Assembly (NCBI GenBank): GCA_012845835.1
Contig: JABAKD010000023.1
Coordinates: 16,674,702 to 16,738,701 of the forward strand
Origin: Undaria pinnatifida
Taxonomy: Eukaryota > Sar > Phaeophyceae > Laminariales > Alariaceae
Length of the DNA stretch: 64,000 nucleotides
Direction: 5' to 3'
A program made the translations under genes and the position numbers. Numbering within the stretch: the first letter of the stretch is position 1; every line of letters starts with the position of its first letter. The notes below the pieces were generated by a model. It saw only the letters and a list, made by a program, of their open reading frames with translations. It was not told the origin of the DNA and ran no database searches. This document shows positions 20,474 through 31,732 of this stretch, one piece after another.

Positions 20474-20861
20474 GACGCGTCCCCTCAATGCATAATATCC
20501 GGAGTGTCTCTACCATGACGGCTGCTGATAGTGCCGTGCGTATTTCCTAGAGACTGACATATTATTTACTGGTAGTAATAATAACATACCTCTGCAACAT
20601 TTTTTTTTCTTCATCCCATGTATTATCCCCGCACCACTCTCGCGCTCCCTCCCTGTAGTAACTCAGATCCGGGGTCACATAGCGGGCCCTCCTCCTCCAT
20701 CCCCACTTCGGCACGTGCTTTCATTTTTACCGCGAGGAGAATCGAGCATTTTCTTCCCTCGTCGACTCGCGTCGAACCAACCCACGCTGCTAGGCGCTCT
20801 CAGCAGTTGATCCCTGTTTTTTTTTTTGCATTTTTGCAAATAAAGTCAAATCTCATCGTGG

Positions 20862-20945
20862 TGGGTGTCGAACTCAAGGACAACCAAACGTTAGTAGTAT
20901 TCGAGGGTAAAACCGCTATTATTGATAGACCACCGGGGCGGCCGG
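20862..20945 (-). promoter_or_regulatory. Pol III-like box A/box B pair, copy P2
   Basis: Minus-strand copy of the tRNA-derived head described at 16845-16920. Box B (GAGTTCGACACC) is complete and box A lies about 50 bases upstream, close to the CCCCGGTGGTCT sequence. Confidence 0.5.
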
Positions 20946-21945
20946 CTGACAAATGATTAAAACAAAACAGGATCTTTGCATAGAGATTACATTCCCTCCC
21001 CCATATTGTATGATATTACGATGGTTGACGCGATATGTATTATATATTATAGAATAAAGCGCCAAATACTTAAGTATCAGCGTACGCGGAGTTTTAGATA
21101 TCATGAATAACCAACGACCGCGACGGCAGAGCACGGCAAAGCATAGCGCGTCGCTCTGCTGAGCTAGCGGTGCGCTGCTGAGCTGAGCCGCAGGGCATCG
21201 CAGGGCACTGCACGGCGCTTCGTTGCTGTAAGCTATAGCGCTGCGATGGGGTGCTGGGCGGTGTCGAGCTGATGAGCCACGCCCAGATCTCAGCCGCTGA
21301 AGCTTCGTCAAGTACAAAACAAATGGTGCGAATCAAAGAAAAGCTAAAGCTGGACCGTTCCGCAACTAATGCACAGGCGGCAAATTAGCGGCAGTAGGAA
21401 GTTCAACTTACTGGACAAAAAGGAAGAAAAAATCGCGAAAAGGTTCAAAATCGTGTTGGCAGAAAAACCAAATTTGCAGGAAGCAGCTGAAAGGTCAAGA
21501 AACAGGCAATATTTCGGTTGTTGTTGTTGTTGTTGTTGTCGTTCTCACATTAACTCGCATAATCAAGTCCGTGGTCACAGGACAGGCTCCAGTCACTCTG
21601 GAGCTGAGGAATACCCTAGGGGAAAACACAAACAACCCAAGGTGGTACACGCATAAATCACAGCTGACGCGGTTCATGCCTCCACCAGAAACATGTAAAA
21701 GTGAAATCGGGAGTCAGTCTACGATGTGCCAGGTCCATACCGGTACATACGTCTCATTACTCGCGCCTGGAAAAACCGACTATACCGCTTGCCACCCAAG
21801 AAAGACTACCACGTATATATTACACGTGGTATCTATCACTACGCATGCGCACAACAGACGCAAGTCAATTGGAAAAGAGAAACAAAGAAAGAAGAGAAAG
21901 GAAAGGAAATGGGTGCATGGGGCCAAGAAAAAGAAAAGAAAATGA

Positions 21946-22242
21946 AATTTTGGGGGGTCTACTGGCGAGTCTTGCCACCAGCACGACGATGCCACGTGGT
22001 TTTTCGACGATCTACAGCAGTACTACGAACGACTTCCGATACACCCACCGAAGCACGGACTACCGGCGAATTACGCGATCGACAGCTGGCTGTGGTTGTC
22101 ACGTGTCTCTGTGTTGGGCGCCCCTGTGCGCTACCTCTTGTTGGCTCTTGCTTGGGTAAAACATGCGGTGTGCTCGATGGTCTCACGACACCAGAATCAG
22201 AACGTCCGCTCGTACGACGTATCATTCTCACAGGAAATGTAA
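21946..22242 (+). CDS. conserved 98-residue frame in block P, copy P2
   Basis: Frame and stop are identical in position to the P1 version (offset 4025), with the same LPANYAIDSWLWLSRVSVLG core. Same caution: no ATG at the edge, no recognised family, probably an exon or a broken ORF of the repeat. Confidence 0.35.
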   Translation, partial: NFGGSTGESCHQHDDATWFFDDLQQYYERLPIHPPKHGLPANYAIDSWLWLSRVSVLGAPVRYLLLALAWVKHAVCSMVSRHQNQNVRSYDVSFSQEM

Positions 22243-24002
22243 TATTTTTTTTCTCTTTCAATAAGAACATAAAACGGTTGTTATATATTGGACATAGTGA
22301 TGCGTGTACGACTAAACTTGCCAACGGCACTCGTACTGCACTTTGAGCTATCTGCTGTGGTTCTGGTTGCTACTAGTTGCTGCTGTATGTGCTAGAAGTT
22401 TCGCCCTTCGGCTACTGCTGCTGCACCTGATGTTGTGTGTTTGCCAATGTCGTCAGTTGGCGTTCATGCTCGTCGTACATACTGCTGCTGTTCTCACCCA
22501 GTACGTACGGGTTTCCTCGTACCTCGACGGCACGACGACGAGCTCAAAACAGAAGGGAGATGACATGAAATGGCATGGACAATGGCCACATAGAAGCGAG
22601 CACAGCGGGATAGTTCGCTGCGAATCAACCGCACTCGTTCATGCCTACAGCAGAGGCTGCCTGTAGTGTCAGCCGCCGTGCTAAAGCCAAGGCCAAAGGC
22701 CGAAGAGACGGCTCTACCTGCTTGGTTCTGTCTCGAGATGCTGTTATATATAGACTATTGGACAGAGTGATTCGTGTACGACTAAACTTGCCAACTGCAC
22801 TCGTACTGCACTTTGAGCTATCTGCTGTGGTTCTGGGTGCTACTAGTTGCTGCAGTATGTGCTAGAAGTTTCGCCCTTCGGCTACTGCTGCTGCACCTGA
22901 TGTTGTGTGCTTGCCAATGCCGTCAATTAATTGGCGTTCATGCTCGTCGTAAATACTGCTGTTCTCACCCGGTACGCAAATTCCAAACATTATCACGTAC
23001 CGTTTGGAAATGATGCCAATTTTGTAAATCATTCAGGCGTTGCAGCCATTAAGATTCAAATTTTTTTCCAAAATTCCTCCTCGATACTCGCTCGTCTCGC
23101 TCGGCGCCCGTCCGCGTTCACGTCGATGTGCGGAACGGACACGGCAGGGCGAGGGGCGTTGGAGCCGCCCCCCGAAGGCGGCGCTCGAACCAAGCCATAT
23201 TCGACCGAGAATTCCAGTTCCGCGAATCGCATACTTAGGCCGAGACAAAAAACTCCGGACCAAAGTCCATGACACCAAGGAATGGCTCTATATTCAAGGA
23301 ATGATTTTATATATGTTTATGTTTCTGGTGGAGGCATGAGTTGCGTCAGCTGTGATTTATGCGTGTACCACCTTGGGTTGTTTGTGTTTTACCCTAGGGT
23401 ATTCCTCAGCTCCAGAGTGACTGGAGCCTGTCCTGTGACCACGGACTTGATTATGCGAGTGAATGTGAGAACTAAAACAACAACTGAAATATTGCCTGTT
23501 TCTTGACCTTTCAGCTGCTTCCTGCAAATTTGGTTTTTCTGCCAACACGATTGTGAACTTCTTCGCGATTTTTTCTTTCTTTTTGTCTAGTAAGTTGAAC
23601 TTCCTACCATTTGCCGCTTATTTGCCGCCTGTGCATTAGTTGCGGAACGGTCCAGCTTTAGCTTTTCTTTGATTCGCACCATTTGTTTTGTACTTGACGA
23701 AGCTTCATCGGCTGAGATCTGGGCTTGGCTCATCAGCTCGACACCGCCCAGCACCCCATCGCAGCGCTATAGCTTACAGCAACGAAGCGCCGTGCAGTGC
23801 CCTGCGATGCCCCGCTATGCTTTGCCGTGCTCTGCCGTCGCGGTCGTTCGTTATTCATGATATCTTAAACTCCGCGTACGCTGATATTTAGGTATTTGGC
23901 GCTTTATTCTATATCGCGTCAACCATCGTAATATCATACAATATGGGGGAGGGAATGTAATCTCTATGCAAAGATCCTGTTTAGTTTTAATCAACTGTCA
24001 GC

Positions 24003-24080
24003 CGGCCGCCCCGGTGGTCTAGTGGTTTTACCCTCGAATACTACTAACGTTTGGTTGTCCTTGAGTTCGACACCCACCAC
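24003..24080 (+). promoter_or_regulatory. Pol III-like box A/box B, best-preserved copy (M2)
   Basis: Box A TGGTCTAGTGG at about 24014 and box B GAGTTCGACACCC at about 24064, spaced as in tRNA genes. D-arm, anticodon-arm and acceptor pairings are incomplete, so it is a tRNA relic or SINE head. An A-run of twelve bases follows at about 24111, inside the repeat. Confidence 0.55.
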
Positions 24081-24368
24081 GATGAGATTTGACTTTATTT
24101 GCAAAAATGCAAAAAAAAAAACAGGGATCAATTGCTGAGAGCGCCTAGCAGCGTGGGCAGGTACAAGTCGACGCGAGTCGACGAGGGAACAAAATGCTGG
24201 ATTCTCCTCGCGGTAAAAATGAAAGCACGTGCCGAAGTGGGGAGGGAGGAGGGGGGCCCGTTATGTGACCCCAGATGATCTGAGTTACTACTGGGAGGGA
24301 GCGCGAGAGTGGTGCGGGAATAATAAATGGAATAAAAAAAAAATGTTGCAAAGGTATACCTGGTATTA

Positions 24369-24914
24369 TTGTTGGTAAATCGGTAGCTTCTGGGGAAAAG
24401 GTATTATATTATTGACACTTCCGTCTGGAGAGACATGCTGGAAAGTGGAGTGAACAAGAGGGGCGAGCGCATGGGCTCCCAGCTCCCTCGCCACCTTCGG
24501 TAAAATGCTCAACCGGAACACAACACAGCATACCGAACATCGACAACAAGCCGATGGCCCGACCTCTAGCAACACTACAGGAATGTTCCTACTCGTCAAG
24601 GCAACAAAGAATCCTACAGAAGTAATTCCTCCGCATGTTCATACGCACGTAACATGCCAACCAACACATAACAGATCTACGATAATCTACGACGTACAAG
24701 TGCAGTGCTACTGAACTTTGACTCACACTGGCTATGTGCTAACATTTCCATAACACTCTGTCCTGTTCTACAGCAGTACAATCTACCGAAGTACCGTAGC
24801 ACCACAAGAGTATTCTGGTACAACAACATACAATCAACAGTTCTGCTATTCAAACCAACCAATCAGAGTTTCACCGCAGTACAGTTGATACATACATGCC
24901 GCTATCACGAACAA
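24369..24914. mobile_element. 546-bp insertion in copy M2, possibly TTA-flanked
   Basis: Sequence absent from the other three copies of block c. The putative ends are TTGTTGGTAAATCGG and, reversed, TTGTTCGTGATAGCGG, each next to TTA (24366-24368 and 24915-24917). The ends match only partly, so assignment to a Harbinger-like group is tentative. A minus-strand frame (24599-24366) and a plus frame (24505-24714) are present, neither recognisable. Confidence 0.4.
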
Positions 24915-25744
24915 TTATTACTACCGGTAAATAATATGTCAGTCTCTAGGAAATACGCACAGCACTATCAGCAGTCGTCATGGTAGAGACACTCCGGATA
25001 TTATGTATCGAGGGGACGCGTCCGATTTCGACAACGTGAAAGCACCCACGAAGCAAAGACAGCAGACACACATATCCCGCCCTCCCGAAAAAAAACAGAA
25101 AAGAAGCGCTACGCCAACCTCCCGACGAGCAAAGCCACCCCCGTACCCATCTTAGACAACGCTGCCGCAACGAGAGATCGCCCTCCTCTTCTACGTTTTC
25201 CTCCTCGCCCGCGACCACGCAGACCAATCAATGCGACAGCCTTCACGTAACAAACAAAGCAATCTTCTTCCAAAATCTCGCCGGCTGACATGGCCCCATG
25301 TCAACGTTTGATGCAAACCGACTTTGCATCCTGTCGACTACGAACCTCCATTGCCACGGGGACAGCAGTGCAGTCTCTTCATTAATGCCAAGGCCTCTTT
25401 CGTTTCGCCTAGAGGCGACGCAGGTTCTCAATTGTAATACTATTTTCGGTATTTTTGTTTGATAGACGCCAACTTTTACTTGGCGCATTTAACAGTGTGT
25501 TTCGCCTATCCTTGGCTTCTTTGTTGTATAATATTACGCTTTTTTCTGTCAAAGCATGACTTTCATAATCCCATGTTCGTATTAAACTCTTGACATTACT
25601 TTAAAGTTCAATGCATGCCAAATCGGACAGCTACACCTTAAGTTGTCGAAGTGCTGCCCTGCCCTACCCAAAGCATGGGCGCCGGCGAATGCCGGCGCCC
25701 ATGCGGAGCCCTTGTACAATATTATAAATATAATAGGGCCAATA

Positions 25745-26095
25745 TAATACATTTGCTGTGGCATCAAGTGCTGCATCTGCGATGCTGAACAAGGCACCTG
25801 CAGCAAACGAACTAAACCCCCCCCTTGAACATGAGGAAAGTGAGCGACCAGTGCTAATGGAACGATGCGTTTGCGAGTCATAACTTGCCAGTGAGCATGA
25901 ACTAATGAACAGAGCCTATGGTCGGCTGTGAACCATACGACGACCACTACGAACGGAACGATGCGTTTTGGAGTCAGAAAACACCATTGAGCATGAACAC
26001 ATGAACAAAGCCTGTGGTCGTCTGTGAACCGTACGACGGGAAAGTTCTCAAATGCGAACAAAATCTGAGCTTCGTAACAGCTGCAGTATATAAAC
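25745..26095 (+). repeat. dispersed 250-bp repeat, copy 2, internally extended
   Basis: Same blocks as at 11575, but the CATGAAC...AACAAAGCC section is duplicated (25860-25940 and 25950-26035), making this copy longer. It lies directly after the terminal hairpin of M2. Confidence 0.75.
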
Positions 26096-26348
26096 TCAAA
26101 TACCTAGACCTCGACCCCCTCGGAGGTCTCGCTCGGCATATCCTCCCCCCTCTCAGCCCTTCTCAGCCCGTAATTGCCGAAAAGAAAATTAGTTGCTGGG
26201 GAAAAGAACCGTCCCGAAGTTCCTTGCCTTCCTTGCTTTCCCTAGTCTCATTCTTACTTAGCTCTCATTCTCTGATCTTATTTTTACTGCTTGCTGTCTG
26301 ATATTTTTATTCTGCTTTTTCATCAGCAACTTCTTTTTTGTACTTTTA

Positions 26349-27047
26349 GACCTACTATTATGGCGAATATTTTCATCGATTATTTCTCTCTTTAACCGGG
26401 ACCGCCGACGCCAAAAATAAAAACCTTCCACTATGGGACCAGAAATCATCGTTATTTCTGGGTTCAGAAATAATCGAGACCAGAAATCAGCGGATCTGGT
26501 GATTTCTGAGCCCAGAAATAACAGCTCTTCCAACCTCTCAGAACTGGGATTATTTGACTTTTGGATACTACCTCGTACCAAGTATCACATATTATCGCTG
26601 CTTATACTGTACCTGGTATGATACTTGTCTGCTGTACACGTCACGCATCACCCACAACAAAGAATCACAAACACACCTACGACAGCATACTGCGCTTGTT
26701 GTGTGCGAGACAGAGCTTCATCCTCACACAAACGCGACAGCAGCAGCACCACCACCATCGAAACCACTACAGGCACACCACACCAGCACCACAGCAGCAG
26801 CGCAGCAGAAGAGACCGCAGCAGAGGCGGTGGTGACCTAACGTCGCCGGCGACAGTGTACGTGCCAGATTTCAAAAATAAAGGCAAACGGCAAAACAAGA
26901 CCTACCAATTCAAAATAAAACCACTTTCCAAAAATCAGAAGCCATAATGGACGCCCCTTATTTCTGATGCAGTTATTTCTGGAGCCTCAAAACTACAAAA
27001 ATAATCGCCAGAAATAATCGCTAAATTTTTTTCCATAATAGTAGGTC
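26349..27047. mobile_element. 699-bp Harbinger-like MITE with TTA target duplication
   Basis: Both ends begin GACCTACTATTATGG (15 perfect base pairs), then diverge and match again at CGATTATTTCT. They are flanked by TTA on both sides (26346-26348 and 27048-27050). A TWA target is typical of PIF/Harbinger elements. Clusters of CAGAAATAA and TTATTTCTG lie just inside each end, as subterminal repeats usually bound by transposase. The interior (26560-26950) is CAG/CAC-rich with no transposase. Confidence 0.85.
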
Positions 27048-27071
27048 TTACATTTGAAGTTGGCCAATTGC

Positions 27072-29578
27072 TGGCTGTTGAGAGGGAATTGCCGTTGACG
27101 GCTGCAAACAATTTGAATTTGAAATTTGCCGGATCGGCAATAACAATTTGAAGTTGAAATTTGCGAAGCGGACCAAGGCTAGTACGGGAAGAGGCTCCGC
27201 CAACAGTGGGGGTGGTGGAGGTTCAGGATCAGGCGTGTGGACGCTGGTCGGGCAAGAACGGGACTCAGCTTCTTCTGGCGATCGTGATTGGCCGTGCCCG
27301 AGCAAGGGTTGTGACGGCTTCCTCATCGCACGAAATAGGAAAAACAGGAGTTCCCAGTACGCTGTCTGCGACACCTGCAGGAGTGACGAGCCTTCCACGT
27401 GCCAAGCTTTTCATAACCTTAACAAGAAGCACTGGGGAAGCGGCGACAACCCTCGTGTGTGACTGGTGTGACGCGGACACCTGTGATTCACCTTCGATCG
27501 GCGTCCCTAACGAAGGAGCTGAGAGCTTGACGAAACGTGAGTTTCATTTCTTCGCGTTGTTGGAATTTGATGTTTGCTGTCAGCTACTATACTACTGATG
27601 TTGAGAGTTTGTTCCCGTTGTCAGTGTGTTCAGCGCCGTGCGACATAGGTAAGACACCAGATGTCAACACCCTGTATTTTCAGTAGTGCTGCGTTGAGTG
27701 TTGGCTGAGTGTGCTGCAAGTTATGCACAATAGACTACCAGAGTAAGTGGTTTTGGGTGTTGGTGAACTCAAGCGAATCCTGTTTCCAATAATGCTGCAC
27801 ATTGAAATTTACATTGTTTGACCTCGTGTGCCTGTCTGCAACGTTTGCTGTAGCATGCGTGTGCTTCACCAGCGTGGTCGAACTACCACACGGTGTGGAA
27901 GCTGTGCTTGGGGACGCGTAGCCTGAAGAAACTCAAGTTCGCCTTGGTGGTCACGGAGGGCAGTCCCGTCGTCGGGGTAAGTTGTACTAGTTGTCTACGC
28001 AGTGACACTATCTGTGTGCTGTGATTTCTTTTTCATGCGTACAAACACACTTTTTGCATGTACGAGTACGTGTACGGGGCAGTCCCGTCATCGGGGTAAA
28101 AGCGTGAATTGTACAAGTACTCAGGTCTAGACCTATGCAGTGACGCTGTGTGATGCGATTTCTTTTTCATACGTACAGCCAAACACACTTCATGTATGTA
28201 CGACTACGAGTACGGGGCAGTCCCGTCATCGGGGTAAGCGGGTGTTGGACAAGTGGTCCATGCAGCGACGCTTTGTGCTGTGATATAAACACACATTTTT
28301 TTAGATGTACGACTACGACTACGTGGTATCTATACATGTAAGACGCAATGAAAACGGGCAAGTCTCATCACGGGGGTCAGCCAGGGTTGTAGAAATGGTC
28401 CATGCAGTGATAAATAACACAGCAGCATGATACCATCAGCACCAGTCGCAGTACACACTGGAGGTTGATATATAGCAGTAAACAGAAGCTGAAGTTAGCC
28501 TGGGTGATGCTGGAGAGCAGTCCCGTGATTGGGGTTAGCGAGTTGTTCATGTAGTGACGCGGTGTACTACTACTGTTACTCATTTTTCATACAACCACAT
28601 AAACTCTTTGTATTAACGAGTACAAGTAGGGTGCGCAACCTCTTCAGGAATCGCAGTACACGTCGGTCGTAATAGTGTTGATAGCAGCAGTAATAGAGTA
28701 GTACCGAACAATATATACAGCAGGTACTGTCTCCTACCCTTCGTTGTTGGTATTCCGCCGGTAGGCCTTATATAGCAGTATACCGGGGCTTACGCTTACC
28801 AGTGTTGCGACTGTGAATCCCGTTCGTTCCTGTCCCAGTGGTGGTTTCATAGGTGTTAGCAACGTTGTGGTACCAGGCAGGGCTTTGCCCATAAACGACC
28901 GCTTTCATTACAACAGCAGTGTTAAATTGTACGACTTCCTTTCAAACTTTGGAAATCGACTACATGTACGTGGCCTTACTATTTGAACATTCACTGAACG
29001 CCAGGGATTCCCATCCGTTGTGGTCGTTTGCAGAAGCCCCGCGAAGCAGCCGCCGAGGGCCGCCAAGTCGGCGAGGACATAAACACGAAGTGCACCGGCG
29101 ACATCAAGGTCGGTGACCTCCTGAAGAAGGAAGGCGACCACTTGCTCGATATACATCCCGCATCCCATTCCCACGGTGCCACGAGGGCGTTCGACATCGA
29201 GGTACGTTCTACTCTTATCTTGCGTCCTGTGTCACGAGTCGAGACATCCATGTCTCTTGCTCAAGACTAGGGGATTGCGTGCGGATATAGTCTATGAAGT
29301 GCGGCTCTTTTTCCAAGTACCAAGAGCAAGTACAACAATACCACAACAATTACTAACAACGAATGGAGCTCCAATAGTTTGGATGGTTACGACGTCTGCT
29401 GGAGAGAAGTACCAATACTTTTTTACACCTACTTATCGACGTCCTCCCGCTATGCTTCAACGTTTGTGGACAGATCCACAAGATCATCGACAAAACACAA
29501 GAGTGCAAGGTGCTGGGTACCTCCGCTGAGCAGGAAGAGTCCAAGCAAGCCTGCATGTTCCTTCGGAAGCAATGTTGA
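27072..29578 (+). CDS. four-exon gene, zinc-binding N-terminal part, unknown function
   Basis: Exons: <27072-27454, 27873-27976, 29034-29201, 29474-29578 (TGA). Introns begin GTGTGT, GTAAGT and GTACGT and end CCAG, GCAG and ACAG. Phases are 1, 0 and 0 and fit on both sides, giving at least 227 residues from 27148 on. The first exon has a Gly/Ser linker, then a four-cysteine motif WPCPSKGCDGFL...AVCDTC, suggesting a zinc ribbon. The second exon is WSNYHTVWKLCLGTRSLKKL. The third is hydrophilic and Lys/Asp-rich (INTKCTGDIKVGDLLKKEGD). The last ends FLRKQC. No start codon was found; the 5' end is probably in an exon left of the Harbinger MITE that ends at 27047. A rival donor at 27537 (GTGAGT) needs another reading frame and loses the cysteine motif. 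Function not recognised. Confidence 0.65.
27955..28545 (+). repeat. splice-donor region reiterated through an intron
   Basis: The end of exon 2 plus its donor (GGGCAGTCCCGTCGTCGGG then GTAAGT, 27957-27982) recurs at 28076-28100, 28213-28236, 28354-28380 and 28513-28540 within units of about 120-155 bp. Two copies keep CGGG followed by GTAA. Each can also fold as CCCG-TCAT-CGGG. The units share further text such as ATTTCTTTTTCAT and ATGTACGAGTACG, so this is a tandem duplication of exon end and donor. Confidence 0.8.
28546..29033. other. remainder of intron 2
   Basis: No repeat or frame of note apart from CAG/GTAC-rich runs. It ends in TCGTTTGCAG at 29033. Confidence 0.5.
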
Positions 29579-30130
29579 CAGCACGTTCTTTATAGAACGT
29601 TAAGTTGTGGTTTCTATATACCAGCATCGTTTTCTGAGAACTATGCCTAAATGCGTGCTCTTCGTCCTTCAGGAATACAAATAAATGTACTTCACATGTT
29701 TGCGGTGTGTGAGTTCAAGTTCCTGCTCCCATCATGTTTTTTTTTGCACTGCGCTCCTTTACATCTTAAGTTGTAGTTTTCCTGTCTCTATCCTTGACAA
29801 GCGCGTGCCTGGTGTTTATGTACTGCGATAATTTATTATTGATGATCGACTTAGAGAGAGCTATTAATAAGTGTACAGGTGCTACCTGAGAGGTGGAAGG
29901 ATATGCCAAGCAAGTCCTCCGACGTGCCCATCATGGACTGGGCGAATGCATGATAATAACAAACTCATAATCATAATCGTCTCCATCCTGTACCGTTGTA
30001 CGATATATGGACCTCTTGGCATTTTCAAGTCGCCAGTTGCGCCATTTGTGCTTCTTTTCCGCCTTTCTACTGAATGTCCATTCCTCCTTCCGCGAGCGAA
30101 GCCCTTGTATGTATATACAATAAATACATA
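29579..30130. other. 3' flank of the four-exon gene, nothing recognised
   Basis: Contains an AATAAA-like AAATAAATG at about 29681 that could serve polyadenylation for the gene ending at 29578. Otherwise AT-rich, without a convincing frame. Confidence 0.4.
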
Positions 30131-30131
30131 C

Positions 30132-30350
30132 CTAGTATACGATATTGTTGGTGCTTGCCTGTGAGAGCTCCTCAGCTTTTCTTAGACGTAGATTTTTGCC
30201 CTTTTCGCGATAACTGGCGATGAGGTCCACCCGACGGCGCGCAACTCCCTCATCGTGCTCGCAGACCCCTGCTCTGCCTGCTCTGACAAGGGCGGCCTCG
30301 GCCGTGCCCAACTCATCTCTCACGGGGCTTCGATTTTTCCAGGATCCCAT
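30132..30350 (-). CDS. conserved minus-strand ORF, copy 1
   Basis: 72 residues from an ATG: MGSWKNRSPVRDELGTAEAA..., AGVCEHDEGVARRRVDLIAS, YREKGKNLRLRKAEELSQAS. The second copy (within 31632-32000) has the same frame with an in-frame difference (RRRAEEL against RKAEEL) and extends on both sides. Coding-like differences between duplicates support a real exon or small gene. No family is recognised; the composition suggests a charged helical segment. Confidence 0.4.
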   Translation of the reverse strand: MGSWKNRSPVRDELGTAEAALVRAGRAGVCEHDEGVARRRVDLIASYREKGKNLRLRKAEELSQASTNNIVY

Positions 30351-31732
30351 GCCCTTTTAGTCACACGTTTTTTGTTTCTATGATGAACGCAGAACGCATT
30401 ATCAAGATTCCGAAAGTTTTTTCATGTTCTCGTCGACAAACCCGGATTTTATACCGGCTCCTTTTACTGCTGATACTTGGCTGACATACACGTACATATG
30501 CGAGTACGAGTACCACAGCAACCAGTAACAGAGCATCATATACGATGATCTCTGTTTAGCATTCATACACGTGCGTGGTATTCAGCGGTATGATACTACT
30601 ACTGTTCGGTGTGTGTTGTTTCTGTTCGTATCATATCGTATGCTAAATGCTTTGTAGCTTGCGATCCTCGAGTTTAAACGGATTACTGCATATTTTCCTC
30701 AGGAACATGTCGAGACATTTTCTTGCGAGGCGCACCAGCACCGCAGCAGTACACAACAGTAGGTACCCGTATCAATATTATCTCACAGGTGGTATGTACT
30801 TACGTACACGTCGCATAGCATGATGTGGTATATCTCGGGTATATACTGATATGTGTTGTTACCGTCCGTAGCATTCGTACGAGCATATAGTTCACCGGTA
30901 GTTCACCGATAGTATTGTTTTCGATACACTTGCGGTACTGCTGTAAATACAAATCGAATACGTACGAGTACAACAAGGTGTTAGCGGCTGACGCCGCCCG
31001 ATTTTGGACCCATTACACCAAAATGGAGTTATTTTCACGTCCCAATACAAATTCAAGTCATTTCAGACCCAGCATACAAAAACCAAGTCATTTCAGACTC
31101 ACTATACAATTTCAAGTCATTTCCAGCCCACCATACAAAAACCAAGTCACTTCAGACCCCCCATACAAAAATCAAGTCATTTCAGACCCCCATGAAAAAA
31201 ATCAAGTCATTTCAGACCCGCCATACAATTTCAAGTCATTTCAGATCCCCCATACAATTTCAAGTCATTTCAAAATCACAACACCAAAACCAAGTCATTT
31301 TAGGCCCCCGATACAATTTCAAGACATTTTAAACCCACCGTACAAAAATCAAGTCATTTTAGACCCCCCATACAACTTCGAGTCATTTCAGACCCCTCTA
31401 ACAAAAACCGAGTCATTTCCAGACCCACTATACAAAAACCGAGCCATTGCCAACCCATTATACAAAAATCAAGTCATTTTAGACGCCCCGTACAAATTCA
31501 AGTAATGTCAGACCCCCCGTACGAAAATCAAGTCGCCTTTAGCATCTCCGCTTTTTTTTTCATCACGCCCGTGCTCGCACTGCTTCACTCTTTAAGTTAC
31601 ACCCCTTGGCATCACAGTCGCTCGTATTGTGCTACCTCCGCTTTCCTAACATCGTACCTAGTTCTGCCGTTACGGGCGTGCGCGGAGCCGCAGCGGGCGA
31701 CAGCCCGCCGCGGCGAAGCCCCCTGGTAAATA
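30135..31732. repeat. 1.6-kb tandem duplication, copy 1
   Basis: Runs from ATATTGTTGGTGCTTGCC to GCGGCGAAGCCCCCTGGT. The second copy (31743-33033 plus 35482-35800) repeats it in the same order: minus-strand ORF, TACGAGTAC-rich stretch, the 38-bp array, then the CGCCCGTGCTCGCACTG tail. This copy keeps the empty site of the hAT element at about 31410-31425. Confidence 0.9.
31030..31540 (+). repeat. degenerate array of about 38-bp units, copy 1
   Basis: Units read AAGTCATTTCAGACCC followed by a CATACAAAAACC or CATACAATTTC tail; more than a dozen occur. It gives a long artificial plus-strand frame rich in SHF/PIQ that should not be called a gene. Confidence 0.9.

Larger units (their letters stand above)
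19780..23300 (+). repeat. composite repeat, copy P2 (plus), 3' end deleted
   Basis: Begins with the best-preserved terminal hairpin (19792-19823). Blocks a-P are nearly identical to P1. The second C unit stops at about 22976, where sequence jumps straight into block G at CGCAAATTCCAAACATT. This removes about 420 bases relative to P1 and P3, with a few bases of homology at the junction, consistent with an internal deletion after duplication. Confidence 0.9.
23330..25725 (-). repeat. composite repeat, copy M2 (minus), blocks f to a
   Basis: Inverted copy running from block f (23340) through e, d (24003-24080), c and b to block a, with the terminal hairpin at 25676-25707. It is cut at 24369-24914 by a non-homologous insertion and lacks P, C and G. 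Together with P2 it makes a tail-to-tail pair. Confidence 0.85.

Noticed and set aside
21495-21677. Poly-Thr peptide and GTT tract as coding
   Set aside because: Trinucleotide tract whose length differs between copies (17490, 21518, 37760), so microsatellite.
24003-24080. Functional tRNA gene
   Set aside because: Box A and box B are good, but acceptor, D and anticodon stems do not pair.
27954-28545. CRISPR-like array (repeats with spacers)
   Set aside because: Only five degenerate repeats with unequal spacers inside a eukaryotic intron; the repeat is the exon end with its splice donor.
31030-31540. 196-codon plus-strand ORF of SHF/PIQ repeats
   Set aside because: It is the translation of a 38-bp tandem array without stops; the equivalent frames in the second array shift freely.
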